64,000 nt of DNA from Putridiphycobacter sp045110285 (GCA_045110285.1 JBGCGA010000057.1:1-64000); one strand, 5' to 3'. Positions 24,269-35,154 are shown, numbered from the stretch's first letter. The notes: a model not told the origin generated them from the letters alone. Numbers and translations are program-made.

Positions 24269-26620
24269 TTAAAATTCAAGCCTGTAACTTAATACTGGAA
24301 AAATACTTGATGAAGGTACAACCACTTCTCGTTTACTGATTGTATCATATTCTCTATAAATTGCATTACCATTAGAGAACAAGTTCTTAATCTGCAAGGC
24401 CCATACTGATCTTCTTTTTAATGAATTTATTTTATAGCTAAAAGTAAAGTCTAATATTACTAAAGGCTGATCCCTTTTAGAAAAAGCTTGGTCAATATCA
24501 TAAACTGTTTCCTGTTCTAATTCTGATGCTGCAAGATCCACCGGAGTGTATGGTTGGCCTCCTAAAGTAGCAAGATTTGTATTCCATGCAAAAGCTTTGT
24601 ACTTACCTCCTTTTTCTTTTAATTGATACTCTTTGCCAATTAATAATTTGATATTGTATCTATTATCATATGCGGTAGACCTTTTAATATTATCCCCAGC
24701 GGTGTATAATGACCGAAAAACAGAAGCATTTAATATATAATATAAGCCATTTTCAGTATACCGTTCAAAACCTAAATCAATTCCATAGTTCTCACCAGTA
24801 CCATTGTTATTTAATGATCGTATTTCTTGCAACTCATTTAAGTTAATAGTTGAAAAAGTACCAATGGGATCAACAGGAATATCATATAGCTGTTGAAAAT
24901 ATGCTTCAATTCGTAATCGGTGATTTGTCCAAATCTTTCCTTTGTATCCAAAAATAAAGTGGTTTGACTTCGCAAACCCTAGGTTTTTATTGGGGTGCAA
25001 ATTATTTTCTGAAGTTCTGTCAGTGTACCAATAGGTCGCAAAATGTTCAATTTGTGAATGCATTCCCACACTGGCGCTCAAACTATGCTTTTTATTGATT
25101 GTGTATTCAGTACTTAATCTTGGTTCAACTGCTTGTCCTTGGTTCACATCATAATACGTAAAGTGCACTCCAGTATTGATTGACCACTTATCAGTTAATA
25201 AAAACTTTGATAATGTATAAGCCTTAAATTCATTACTTGCGCCTCGGCCGTTAAATGGAACTGAAAAACTATTGGTGTTAAATGAATACCTCGAAGAACG
25301 CCAAGAATGAAGGGTGTTGGCATAGTTAAGGCCTGTGATATGAAAATGTCTTTTATTAAATTTATGTTTAATAGATGCAGCAAATGAAACAACGTTAGAA
25401 CTGTAATTGTTTGTTCTTTGATCAATAAATGAATAGTCATTGTTTACATACTGCTTATTATCGATTTGGTCGGTTAAACTTCCTGCAAAAGTCATTTTAA
25501 GCACAGTTTGATCAGTAATGAAGTGTTTAAATACAGCTCCAAGAGTGGACATTTTACTTTGTAGAATTAAATTGGTTCTGTCAATGCTTTCTTCCCAGAC
25601 ACTTGAGTCTGCAACAGCTAATCGGTCCCTTAAACTTGTTCCACCAATGGCAAAAAGTTTTAAATTACTTCTGTTTCCTATTGGAAAATTGACAGTGAAT
25701 GATAAATCCTGATAAGTTGGTTGTGTGGGATAACCAATTAGTCTGGCTAAGCCAACCAACCCAAACCTGTAATTAAATGCATAAGACGATTTTTTCTCTT
25801 TTGAAATTGGGCCTTCAGAGGCCAAATCAAGACCTAAAACACCAGCTTGAATAATGTGCTCATGTTTATATTGATTTCCTTTTCTAAAATTGGCATCAAA
25901 TATACCGCCAAGTGCATTACCATATTGGGCAGAAAATGCACCTGTATAAAAATCACTTTTATCCAGTAACTGCATACTAAAAATTGTAAAGGTTCCTCCA
26001 GCGCTTCCAATTCGTGCAAAGTGTGTTGGGTTTGGTAACTCAATTCCTTCCATCATATACTTTAAACTCCGAGGTGAATTTCCACGAATGCTGATAAAGT
26101 TTTCAGAAAAACCAGTAGCTGATGTTACACCTGGAAGTGTTCCTGCTACTCTAATAGGATCATCAAGTCCACTTGCAATTCGCTTTGCGTCATCTGCTTG
26201 AATGGAATAACTACTAGTTGTAGCCATTTCATTCACAGGCGTTCCTCTTAATTTCGGCGGAGAAACTTCAACTGCGTCCAATGCCACGGTTTTCAAATTC
26301 ATTTCAATTTCAGTTGTAATTTCTCTGCTTACTGAAATTTCTATCCCAGGCATGATAAAAGACTCATAGTTGATGTGTTGAAAAAGAAAGTCATACGTCC
26401 CAAGTTCTACATTTGTAATTGTGAAAACGCCTTCTTGGTCTGAAATTCCTGATTTAATGATGATACCCGCTCTTAAAATTTTAATCTCTGCGCCTTTAAT
26501 GGGCTTTTCTGTAAAAATCTCGCTAATTGTTCCTCTAACTGTTTGATATGATTGGGCATTTACGGAGCCTACTACTGCAATTAATAAGAAACCTAAAAGT
26601 AATTTTTTAATCAAATCCAT
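24269..26620 (-). CDS. TonB-dependent receptor with carboxypeptidase-regulatory-like N-terminus
   Basis: This 783-residue outer membrane protein has a signal peptide (about 1-22). A CarboxypepD_reg-like beta domain follows (about 25-105; VRGTISEIFTEKPIKGAEIKI). A plug domain covers about 115-240 (PGVTSATGFSENFISIRGN, MEGIELPNPTHF, YGNALGGIFDANF). The rest is a beta-barrel that ends in an aromatic residue (YRLEF). It imports a large or scarce ligand with TonB/ExbBD energy. No SusD-like lipoprotein lies beside it, so it is not a standard polysaccharide utilisation pair. The ligand cannot be read from the sequence. Confidence 0.9.
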   Translation of the reverse strand: MDLIKKLLLGFLLIAVVGSVNAQSYQTVRGTISEIFTEKPIKGAEIKILRAGIIIKSGISDQEGVFTITNVELGTYDFLFQHINYESFIMPGIEISVSREITTEIEMNLKTVALDAVEVSPPKLRGTPVNEMATTSSYSIQADDAKRIASGLDDPIRVAGTLPGVTSATGFSENFISIRGNSPRSLKYMMEGIELPNPTHFARIGSAGGTFTIFSMQLLDKSDFYTGAFSAQYGNALGGIFDANFRKGNQYKHEHIIQAGVLGLDLASEGPISKEKKSSYAFNYRFGLVGLARLIGYPTQPTYQDLSFTVNFPIGNRSNLKLFAIGGTSLRDRLAVADSSVWEESIDRTNLILQSKMSTLGAVFKHFITDQTVLKMTFAGSLTDQIDNKQYVNNDYSFIDQRTNNYSSNVVSFAASIKHKFNKRHFHITGLNYANTLHSWRSSRYSFNTNSFSVPFNGRGASNEFKAYTLSKFLLTDKWSINTGVHFTYYDVNQGQAVEPRLSTEYTINKKHSLSASVGMHSQIEHFATYWYTDRTSENNLHPNKNLGFAKSNHFIFGYKGKIWTNHRLRIEAYFQQLYDIPVDPIGTFSTINLNELQEIRSLNNNGTGENYGIDLGFERYTENGLYYILNASVFRSLYTAGDNIKRSTAYDNRYNIKLLIGKEYQLKEKGGKYKAFAWNTNLATLGGQPYTPVDLAASELEQETVYDIDQAFSKRDQPLVILDFTFSYKINSLKRRSVWALQIKNLFSNGNAIYREYDTISKREVVVPSSSIFPVLSYRLEF

Positions 26621-26745
26621 TTGTCTATTATCTAATAAGAGCCTTCGTTAAAAGGCCCTTAAAATTTTTCTGCAAATATCACTTTTTAAAAGCGATATTT
26701 AAAAATGTTTTGACAGAAAATTAACTGTCATTTGTCAGGTTTTTT

Positions 26746-28794
26746 CTAATTTTTTATATTTAAAAATCCATACTTACTTGAGTAGAAAAGCATTTGAGAT
26801 TTAAAATCAAGTGGTTGAGAAACTTTAATGTCTAAGATATTACCATCATCATCTCTTGTGGCAATCAGGACAGGATTTACAAAACCGTTATAAGGAGGAA
26901 TATTTAATGATTCACTTCTGTTCAAAACTTCTTGATGAATTGTTTCATTCACGATCACTCCGTAGTTTTCTACCAGTGTTTTACCTGCTTCGTAGTCACC
27001 TTCCGACTTTATTCTTTGAATCTCACGTAGAAGATCTCCAAATATTACTTTTAATGCGTCGTAGTCATTTATTTCAAAGTATGTTTTATCGTCTTTAGTT
27101 ATTTTGCTAATGACATTGTTCTGTTCGCCTTTTTCAAATGCCCAAGAGGCAACAATTTGTCTGTTTCGCATGTGAGCTTCTTCCAAAACCGCGCCTGGCT
27201 CCAATCTTCTTAATTGCACCATTAAACCATTTCTAATGTATGAGTCATATTCTGCTTTGCCTACTTCAAGCGACTCCATTAATCCAAGGTTAACCAGTTT
27301 TGTATCCATTAAAAAGTACAATGCCACTAAGTCTGCTCTGGCTTCTTCTAAGGTCGAAGCGTAATTTTTAAGCGTTTCTTTTGGTGTTCCAATTCCTGAG
27401 TTAATTTTTCCGGAAGCATGCCCAATTACTTCATGCATTGCAGTATGCAGTTTTGAAGCAAGTTTACCATGAGCCTTTGCTCTATCAATCTCTTCTTGAT
27501 CATGGGCAAATTCATTTAAAATACCTTCGCCCCCTGCAGATTCATAGGCTTCTACTATATTTCCTAAACTGACTGATTTTGAACCATGATTTGAACGAAT
27601 CCAATTTGAATTTGGCAGGTTAACGCCAATAGGGGTAGCAGGGGAGGCATCTCCAGCTTCTCCAGCAACATTCACAACATTATAAGTGACGCCAACAACA
27701 TCTGGTTTTTTATGTAAGTCCATGATAGAGGACTCATCTTCGAACCACTGCGCGTTTTCTGCTAGAACTGTCATTCTGGCTGATGCTTCAAAGTCTTTTA
27801 TTTGAACGATTGACTCGTACGTTCCTCGCATTCCTTTAGGATCGCCGTAAACTTCAACAAACCCTTGAATATAATCAATATCTCCCTCGGTTGCCGCACT
27901 CCATGCAACGTTATAAGCCGACCATGTCTCTAAGTTACCAGTTTTGTAATAATCAATTAAAAGGCCCAAAGCATCACCTTGTGCTTTATTTTCTGCAACA
28001 CCTTGAGCTAATTCTAGCCATTTAACAACTTCAGCGATAGCGTTTCCGTACAATCCATTAATATGATAAACATCCTCCTTTACAATCCCGTTGTCATCCT
28101 TTATAAGCTTGGAGTTTAAACCATATTCAACTGGTGTTGTATCTTTTTTGTCAATCATTTTTGAGTAAAAATCATCAACTTCTTTTTCAGTCAAGTCTTC
28201 TTGATAAAAGTTAGCAGCTGAGGCCAAAATTAAATCCTTATCAGCATCTAAACTAACTCTTTTTAAATCTTTACTATTAAAAATAGCAGCTTTAGCTTCA
28301 TCTTTTAATTCTGTATTAGTGGCAGATAGTAATTCATTAAAATATGCTTCGGTAAACTGAGGTTTAAATTTATCCATTGAATAATGGTGATGAATTCCGT
28401 TAGCAAACCATACCCTTTTGGTGTAGTTCATAAACTTTTTCCAGCTATCAGTATTTCTATCGCCTGTATAGCTTGTAACAATGTTTTCAAGTCCGGCTCT
28501 TATTGCTAAGTTGTGGCGGTAGTTCTGATCCCAAATCATATCTCTACCGCTTAAACCAGCTTCGTACAAATAGTAAACTAATTTCTTCTGCTGAGCAGTC
28601 AATTTGTCGAACCCATTTATTTTATAACGTAGTATTTGCAAATCAGCAAATGATTCAGCAACTGTATTCCATTGTCCCGAACCAAGTAGTTCTGCCTGAA
28701 TTTCTACTGGTTTTGTTGTTTCTGATTCTGATTGAGTGCACGAAAGTACCATCATGCTCGCACAAATAATAGAAACAATTGTGTATTTTTTCAT
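26746..28794 (-). CDS. Exported M49-family dipeptidyl peptidase (DPP III-like)
   Basis: The 682-residue start at ATG 28794 is preferred because it starts a lipoprotein signal (lipobox MVLSC near residue 19); a longer frame to 28824 only adds ten residues. The zinc motif HEVIGH lies near 454-459 and the second motif EEARADL near 483, together characteristic of family M49. It has the shorter HExxGH form known from Bacteroidota rather than the HExxxGH form of eukaryotes. Such enzymes release dipeptides from peptide N-termini. Placement outside the cytoplasm is inferred from the lipobox. It is next to a TonB receptor, in the same direction. Confidence 0.93.
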   Translation of the reverse strand: MKKYTIVSIICASMMVLSCTQSESETTKPVEIQAELLGSGQWNTVAESFADLQILRYKINGFDKLTAQQKKLVYYLYEAGLSGRDMIWDQNYRHNLAIRAGLENIVTSYTGDRNTDSWKKFMNYTKRVWFANGIHHHYSMDKFKPQFTEAYFNELLSATNTELKDEAKAAIFNSKDLKRVSLDADKDLILASAANFYQEDLTEKEVDDFYSKMIDKKDTTPVEYGLNSKLIKDDNGIVKEDVYHINGLYGNAIAEVVKWLELAQGVAENKAQGDALGLLIDYYKTGNLETWSAYNVAWSAATEGDIDYIQGFVEVYGDPKGMRGTYESIVQIKDFEASARMTVLAENAQWFEDESSIMDLHKKPDVVGVTYNVVNVAGEAGDASPATPIGVNLPNSNWIRSNHGSKSVSLGNIVEAYESAGGEGILNEFAHDQEEIDRAKAHGKLASKLHTAMHEVIGHASGKINSGIGTPKETLKNYASTLEEARADLVALYFLMDTKLVNLGLMESLEVGKAEYDSYIRNGLMVQLRRLEPGAVLEEAHMRNRQIVASWAFEKGEQNNVISKITKDDKTYFEINDYDALKVIFGDLLREIQRIKSEGDYEAGKTLVENYGVIVNETIHQEVLNRSESLNIPPYNGFVNPVLIATRDDDGNILDIKVSQPLDFKSQMLFYSSKYGFLNIKN

Positions 28795-29034
28795 TGTGTA
28801 TATTTTATAGTCAAATCTAGTCAATCTTTTTCATTTTGTAACATGTGATTAGCACGAGTAGGTCTCTTTTTGTGTTTAATAAAATGCATTAATTAAAAAT
28901 ATTTGTAAATAAGGCAACTACAGCTGTTTTTTTTCCGTCGTTATTGCATAACGAATGATCTATTCTGATGAAATTGAGCTAAAAAACTACTGGTAATGTT
29001 TACACTTCTAAGAAGTAACCTTCTGAAATTGTTG

Positions 29035-29042
29035 TATATTTG
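29035..29042 (+). promoter_or_regulatory. Predicted -7 box for the FG-GAP-type gene
   Basis: TATATTTG matches TAnnTTTG, 51 nt before the start codon. No clear upstream TTG at normal spacing. Confidence 0.35.
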
Positions 29043-29093
29043 AGGAAGACATTGCTTATCATTTCAATAGACTAAAAACAAAAAATACGGATT

Positions 29094-31364
29094 ATGAAAA
29101 ATTTACTTTTAGTTGCATTAATTCTGCCCTTAAGTGTTTTAGGGCAATTTGGGTTTGAACGATCTTTTGATATTGAGGTGTCAAAAAACAGTGTCATACA
29201 GAAATATGCTTGGGTTGGCGGATTAGACTATTGTAATTTTTCAAATATTGATTTAAACCAAGATGGAAAATTAGATCTTTTCATTTTCGACAAAAGCGGA
29301 AGCAAGCCTTTGACATTTATTCAAAATGGAAGTGCTGGAGTAATGGATTTTGAATATGCACCGCAGTATGAAAAAGCATTTCCAAGATTACAAGGTTGGA
29401 CTTTATTAGTTGATTATGATGGTGATGGAAAACGAGATGTTTATACCTCTTCTCCTGGTGGAGCTTCGGTTTATAAAAATATTTCTACTGTAGGAGGTGG
29501 ATTGGAGTTTACTTTAACCAAAGAATGGCTACCAACAATTTATATTTATTCTTCGGGAGATACTATTCCAACTTTTGTTAATGTTGGGCAAGGTGATTTG
29601 CCAGCAATTTCAGATGTTGACAATGATGGAGATGTGGACATGCTAGCATTTTACTTTAACAATAATTGTATCAGATATTACAAAAATTTATCGCAAGAAT
29701 TGTATGGGCATTCCGACTCTCTTACCTTTCATACTGTGAACATTTGTTATGGAAACATTAGAGAGGACAACGCTACGAACCAAATTATATTAAATTCATG
29801 CTGCGGAACCCAGGTATACAATTCTGAAAATACCGGTCCTCCCAGACCTGGACAGCAAGCTTCCGATAGGCATGCAGGATCAAGCTTATTATCTTTTGAT
29901 GAAGATGCTGACGGCATGGAAGAGCTGTTAATTGGCGACATTGCGTATAACTCCTTAGTTAGAATGCAAAATGGCTCTACTGCTCCAAATACTAATATAG
30001 ATTTGATTGCCCCAGATTATGCGTTTCCTTCCTATAATACGCCAGTAAATATTCCAATTTTCCCAGCACCGTCGCATGTTGATGTGAACAATGATGGGAA
30101 CCGTGATCTGGTAGTTTCTCCAAATTTACCGTTAAATGCGCAAAATTATAGAGGGACATGGATGTATTTGAATGGTGATGCCGATAATAACCCAAATTTT
30201 GATTATCAAACAAATGGATTCTTGCAAGGAGATATGATTGATGGTGGATCTGAATCTTACCCGGTTTACTTCGATCATAATGGAGACGGATTAGAAGATT
30301 TAATTGTGTCAATTAGTGATCGTTTTGATAGCGTATCATTAGAAGGATATTCTCAATTATTATATTACGAAAATGTAGGGACAGCAACAATTCCAAAATT
30401 TGAATTGGTAACAGAAGATTATATGAACCTTTCAACATTTAATAATACAAGACATTTATTTTATAGACCTGCCTTTGGAGATGCTGATGGCGACGGAGAT
30501 GATGATTTATTATTAAGTGATTATAATGATACCATGTATTATTTTGAAAATAGTGCAGGTCCCGGAAATATTGCACAATTTATTAACCCTTCTCCATTTT
30601 TAAATTCTTTGGGACAAATTGTAGATGAAGGTATTCAGACGTCACCAAAATTCGTTGATTTAGATAGAGATGGTAAAGAAGATTTAGTCATTGGCAAAAG
30701 AAACGGACAATTGTCATATTACAAAAACATTGGTATTGGAAACACATTTTCATTTGAGTTTATTACACCAAGTTTAGGAGGAGTAGATGTATCAGAATTC
30801 TGGACAATTGAAGGAGTTGCTACACCTGAATTTGTAGACATTGATAATGAGTGGCATTTGATTTGTGGCGCAAGGAATGGCTATCTTCATTACTATAAAA
30901 ATATTGATAATAACTTGTCAGGTAATTTTTTAGCAGTAGATTCTACACTGAATGATATTGAACAGGAGATTTATATTGGAACCTACTCAGCTCCTGCAGT
31001 TTTGGATATTGATGGTGACAATAAATTGGAAATGTTAGTTGGAAATAAAAGAGGTGGGCTAGCCTATTACAAGTCGGCTTTAATTACTGATGTTGGATTA
31101 ATTGAAAGTGCCCAACTAAAAGAAATAAATGTTTATCCGAATCCCGCTAATGATCAGTTTTTTATAGATCTATCAAAAATTTCATTCGGATCCATTGATA
31201 ATGTAAGATACAGTTTAACTGATATTTCAGGAAAAACAGTAATTGACGGTGAGATATCTTCGTTAACAACTGTTGTTGATGTTAAAGACCTTAGTGGAGG
31301 AGTTTACTTTTTGTCTTTAAACGTTGATGGGCAAATTGAGAGTCGCAAAATTGTGATCGACTAA
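29094..31364 (+). CDS. T9SS sorting-domain protein with FG-GAP/VCBS repeats
   Basis: The 756-residue protein has a signal peptide (about 1-17). It carries many FG-GAP/VCBS-type calcium-binding loops (DLNQDGKLDLF, DYDGDGKRDVY, DVDNDGDVDML, DADGDGDDDLLL, DLDRDGKEDLV, DIDGDNKLEML), as in beta-propeller surface proteins. A type A T9SS domain closes the protein (VYPNPANDQF ... GGVYFLSL). It is likely an outer surface or secreted scaffold; the binding partner is unknown. Its stop codon overlaps the start of the nitronate monooxygenase gene (TAATG), which is unusual for a secreted protein. Confidence 0.88.
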   Translation: MKNLLLVALILPLSVLGQFGFERSFDIEVSKNSVIQKYAWVGGLDYCNFSNIDLNQDGKLDLFIFDKSGSKPLTFIQNGSAGVMDFEYAPQYEKAFPRLQGWTLLVDYDGDGKRDVYTSSPGGASVYKNISTVGGGLEFTLTKEWLPTIYIYSSGDTIPTFVNVGQGDLPAISDVDNDGDVDMLAFYFNNNCIRYYKNLSQELYGHSDSLTFHTVNICYGNIREDNATNQIILNSCCGTQVYNSENTGPPRPGQQASDRHAGSSLLSFDEDADGMEELLIGDIAYNSLVRMQNGSTAPNTNIDLIAPDYAFPSYNTPVNIPIFPAPSHVDVNNDGNRDLVVSPNLPLNAQNYRGTWMYLNGDADNNPNFDYQTNGFLQGDMIDGGSESYPVYFDHNGDGLEDLIVSISDRFDSVSLEGYSQLLYYENVGTATIPKFELVTEDYMNLSTFNNTRHLFYRPAFGDADGDGDDDLLLSDYNDTMYYFENSAGPGNIAQFINPSPFLNSLGQIVDEGIQTSPKFVDLDRDGKEDLVIGKRNGQLSYYKNIGIGNTFSFEFITPSLGGVDVSEFWTIEGVATPEFVDIDNEWHLICGARNGYLHYYKNIDNNLSGNFLAVDSTLNDIEQEIYIGTYSAPAVLDIDGDNKLEMLVGNKRGGLAYYKSALITDVGLIESAQLKEINVYPNPANDQFFIDLSKISFGSIDNVRYSLTDISGKTVIDGEISSLTTVVDVKDLSGGVYFLSLNVDGQIESRKIVID

Positions 31365-32314
31365 TGAATGATAAAACTACCCTATTAACTGATTTATTAA
31401 GTGTCAACTATCCTGTAATTATGGCGCCAATGTTTTTGGTGTCTAATTGTAAAATGTTAATTGCTGCGGGTAATAATGGAATTACAGGAGCTATTCCAGC
31501 ATTAAATTTCAGAACTATTGATGCATTTAAAGATGCTATTATTCAAGTAAAAAAAGGGACTAACGGTCCAATTGGTATAAATATTATTGTCAATAAATCT
31601 AATCCAAAAGCAGCTGCACAGCTTGCCGCGTCGGTTGACTTAAAAGTAGATTATATTATTACTTCACTCGGAAATCCGAAAAGTGTAATTGATGCTTGTA
31701 AACCAGCAGGGATTAAAGTGTTTTGTGATGTTACCGATTTGAAATTTGCCAAAAAAGTAGAAAGTTTAGGTGCTGACGCCGTAATTGCTGTTAATAATCG
31801 AGCAGGTGGACATGCTGGTAATTTGTCACCTGAGGATTTAATTCCCACTTTAGTGCGTGAATGTTCTATTCCCGTAATATCTGCTGGTGGTGTTGGAAGT
31901 AAAAAAGAATTAGATTATATTATGAGTCTAGGCGCTGCAGGTGTTTCGGTGGGTAGTATTTTTATTGCTAGCGAGGAATCGGATGTTTCAGAAGATTATA
32001 AAAGTGCATGTGTAGAATACGGTGCAGATGACATTGTTATGAGCACCAAAGTTTCGGGTACGCCGTGTACGGTTATTAATACTCCCTATGTGCAGAAAAT
32101 AGGTACAAAGCAAAATTGGGTAGAACGATTGCTCAGCAAAAATAAGCGATTAAAAAAATGGGTAAAAATGTTCACTTTTGTCAAAGGAATGAAATCAATT
32201 GAAAAAGCGGCATTTAGTGCTACCTATAAAACAGTTTGGTGTGCTGGACCGACCATTGAGCATACTACTTCTGTTCGTCCTGTTAAGGATATTATTCAAA
32301 CTTTAGTAGCTTAA
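31364..32314 (+). CDS. Nitronate monooxygenase-type FMN oxidoreductase
   Basis: The 316-residue TIM-barrel protein has the family's N-terminal PVIMAPMF phrase, the FMN loop near 160-190 (VISAGGVGSKKELDYI, GAAGVSVGSIF), and the NNRAGGHAGN motif near 147 with its catalytic-type His. It oxidises nitronates such as propionate-3-nitronate, or acts as an FMN-binding reductase; family members vary. It has no export signal, so it is cytoplasmic. It is fused by a 1-bp overlap to the gene of a secreted propeller protein, a pairing without obvious logic. It ends one base before the adjacent convergent pseudogene. Confidence 0.85.
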   Translation: MNDKTTLLTDLLSVNYPVIMAPMFLVSNCKMLIAAGNNGITGAIPALNFRTIDAFKDAIIQVKKGTNGPIGINIIVNKSNPKAAAQLAASVDLKVDYIITSLGNPKSVIDACKPAGIKVFCDVTDLKFAKKVESLGADAVIAVNNRAGGHAGNLSPEDLIPTLVRECSIPVISAGGVGSKKELDYIMSLGAAGVSVGSIFIASEESDVSEDYKSACVEYGADDIVMSTKVSGTPCTVINTPYVQKIGTKQNWVERLLSKNKRLKKWVKMFTFVKGMKSIEKAAFSATYKTVWCAGPTIEHTTSVRPVKDIIQTLVA

Positions 32315-33937
32315 TTAGTACTTAATCAGCTTTTCAATTTTAGAATTTCTATCAACTAAATATGTGCCTGCTGCTAGACTTGATATATAAATAGTTAATT
32401 GTGCACTAGTTGTTGCAATAGTTTCAATTTGTAATTGACCAGTTACATCATAAATTCTGATGAATTCATTTGCTTCAGGCTTAATTATAATAAAATCTTC
32501 AGCCGGATTAGGATAAAGGTTTTCTAATGATGTCAATTCAGTAATCTGAATCGATTTAATTTCTGAATAGTCTATCGTTCCATCAAAGTCCACTTGTTTG
32601 ATTCTATAATAAGTTACTCCTCTACTTAAATCTGTATCAATAAAACTATAAACATTTTCTTGGGCAGAATTGCCTGCACCATCAATTTTTCTAACATCAC
32701 CCCATTGGCTTCCATTTAGTGATTTTTGAACTACAAAATAATCATTATTGGATTCAGAAGCAGTCACTCATTTCACTAATGCATCAGAATTATTTACCGG
32801 TTTCACTGCAAAATCTAGAAATTCTACGGGCAAGGTCCAACAAAGACTTGCCGCACCATATTCAACTGATTTCGTATAAAAAGAATTTGGAGTATTTTGA
32901 TTCCTATATTCTGTAAGCATCCACTCTGCATTTCTTTCTGCGCTTATCACTCTGCCTTCGTCAATTATGCCGTCAAAATAAAATGCGTTTTGTTCTTTGC
33001 GGCCTATATTTAAATTCTCAACAGGTGTGCCAATTGGTCCAGTATGGTTGCCAGTGTTTCCTTGTTGAACGCCATCAATATAACACCGAATTACATTTGT
33101 AGTTCCATTATAAGTAAGTGCAACATAAAGCCAAGCATTTATTGAAACCCCATTATCTACAATGTCTTTTTCTCCAGTTCTTTGAAGTTCAATTCTAATG
33201 GTATTACTCAATAGAAACAGACTGTATCCGGGGTCATTCCATCCACCTCCTCGGTTAATGATATGTCCACTGACACTAGAACTGTTCATCCAAGCAGAAA
33301 CTGTTAAGTCACCTCCAATGTTAGTTGAAGCATCTGCACCACAATCAAAGAAGTCATTCGATCAATCAAAATCAATTCCATTTCCAATTTGGCTTGGAAC
33401 TAAATCCGTTGCAGTCATTGAACCATTTGCGATTCCATCATTTGTGTTAGATGTGTAATCTGTTAATTGAGGAGAAGTTCCAGCAGGAGATTGATTCATA
33501 TTCCATACAGCGGCGTATTCTGCTCCCCAAACCGAGGTTGTTGGAGGATCAGTTGCAACCGCACTGTTCCCACAATACATGTGTATATTAGTGTTTGATG
33601 TTGCAAATAAAGTGGGTATTTTTACCCATGCAATATATTCTCCAGTTACTGGATTGTATTCTTCAATCTGATGGTCTAGTAAAGTGCTGCAATCTCCCAG
33701 TGTGAATACAATATCATAACCATTGGTGTTTTGTACATTTCCTCCATTTGCAGTTGTTCTGAGATCCGCATCAGTAAAATTAACCAGCATTACAAAATCC
33801 AATAGATTGGTGGATCCAGAAACTTCGGAAGAGTTAATAAACAATTGCTTGCCGAAATTGTATCCTGGTGGTTGAGCATGAATACTTGTAAAACTCACCA
33901 GAATTATAGTAGCTAATAAAAATCTTTTCAATTTCAT
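32315..33937 (-). pseudogene. Decayed DUF2341/LamG T9SS protein gene with two in-frame TGA codons
   Basis: The frame is intact over 541 codons except for TGA at codon 192 (33362-33364) and codon 390 (32768-32770). Together the pieces give a normal protein: signal peptide (about 1-21), DUF2341 domain (to about 120), LamG-type domain (about 150-345), and a T9SS type A C-terminus (LYPNPAEDFIII ... AAGTYLVD). The first TGA replaces a Gly of the typical IDFDGSND motif; the second replaces the Trp of KWVTASESNNDYF. Both are single-base changes from GGA and TGG. I read this as a recent pseudogene; sequencing error or readthrough is possible. TGA ends other genes here, so recoding is unlikely. Confidence 0.75.
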
Positions 33938-34050
33938 ATTTTACCGTCTAAAACAATACAATACACTACAAAATGGCAGTTATCTCTTCATTAAAGCGCA
34001 AGAAATCAGTGGTGATTTGTCAATATTATTTACAAATCTACGTTTCTTTT

Positions 34051-35154
34051 TTAGGCCCTTCCTAGCGATTTTATCATTTTTGTATGATGCATCAAAGCGC
34101 TCATAAAAGTACTGTGCGAATGGTAAGGCACATTAAAATCCTGAGCTGTTTCCCTCACAATTTGAGATATTTTCTTATAATGAACGTGACAAATATTTGG
34201 GAATAAATGATGCTCAACTTGATAGTTAAGTCCACCAACGAACCAATACAAAAGCCGACTTTTAGGAGCGTAATTTGCTGTAGTTTCCATTTGGTGAATA
34301 GCAAAATTGTTATCTACAAAATTGTTCTCATCAGGCTTAACAAAGTCGGTTTCAGGCACAACGTGTGCTGGTTGAAACACAATCGCAAGTAAAAATCCAG
34401 CAATTAAATTTTTGAAAACAATAAAAACGGGAATCCACCACCAAGAAATTGGCAGGATTAAAATTGGAATCACTAATAACGTGATATAGTAAAAAACTTT
34501 ACTAAATATTAGCTCTGCTAACAAGGCACCAAAATTTGAGTTTTCTGTTTTGGTTAATTCCATTTTTCTGTATCTGTATAGTTGTTTGAAGTCTTTAGCA
34601 GTCACCCATGATACCGTCATTAAGCTATAAAAGAACCACACATAGAAGTGTTGGTACTTATGAATTGGTTTTAATTCAGCATTAGGAGAAAATCTCATAA
34701 ATGGTGGAGGCGAAATATCTTCGTCGTAGCCATGTATATTTGTATACGAATGGTGTAAAACGTTGTGCTGTACTTTCCACGTCACCGCATAACCACCAAT
34801 TAAATTTACTATTTTTCCAACCCACTTATTCACATTGGCATTTTTAGAATAGGCTCCATGGTTTGCATCATGCATTACACTCATTCCTATTCCCGCCATT
34901 CCAAATCCCATTAGGGCGTACATTGCAAGAATAACCCAAATATTAGTTAGTCCAGCAAACAATATCATAGCTAGAGGCACAAAGTAAAGAGACACCATAA
35001 AAACAGTCTTTAAAATCATACCTAAATTGGCATGCTTAGAAATGTTATTTTCTTTAAAATAGAGTCTTACCCTTTTGTTAAGAGTGGCACTAAATTCTCT
35101 TCCTACTTTAGGGGAAAATTTGATTGGCTTCAATCCTTGCTTAGATTCAGTCAT
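34051..35154 (-). CDS. Membrane fatty acid desaturase
   Basis: This 367-residue membrane enzyme introduces a double bond into acyl chains using a di-iron centre. Three histidine boxes are visible: HDANHG near 94-99, HNVLHH near 130-135 and QVEHH near 311-315, with membrane segments between them. The QxxHH third box is typical of front-end (delta-6 type) or linoleoyl-CoA desaturases; no cytochrome b5 domain is fused. It would tune membrane fluidity or make polyunsaturated lipids. It faces the symporter gene divergently. Substrate and double-bond position are not known. Confidence 0.92.
   Translation of the reverse strand: MTESKQGLKPIKFSPKVGREFSATLNKRVRLYFKENNISKHANLGMILKTVFMVSLYFVPLAMILFAGLTNIWVILAMYALMGFGMAGIGMSVMHDANHGAYSKNANVNKWVGKIVNLIGGYAVTWKVQHNVLHHSYTNIHGYDEDISPPPFMRFSPNAELKPIHKYQHFYVWFFYSLMTVSWVTAKDFKQLYRYRKMELTKTENSNFGALLAELIFSKVFYYITLLVIPILILPISWWWIPVFIVFKNLIAGFLLAIVFQPAHVVPETDFVKPDENNFVDNNFAIHQMETTANYAPKSRLLYWFVGGLNYQVEHHLFPNICHVHYKKISQIVRETAQDFNVPYHSHSTFMSALMHHTKMIKSLGRA

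Noticed and set aside
32315..33937. Stop-codon recoding of TGA to Trp or Gly
   Set aside because: TGA ends several intact genes in the window (for example at 17671, 38044 and 53991), and the two TGA codons replace different residues. Recent nonsense mutation is simpler.
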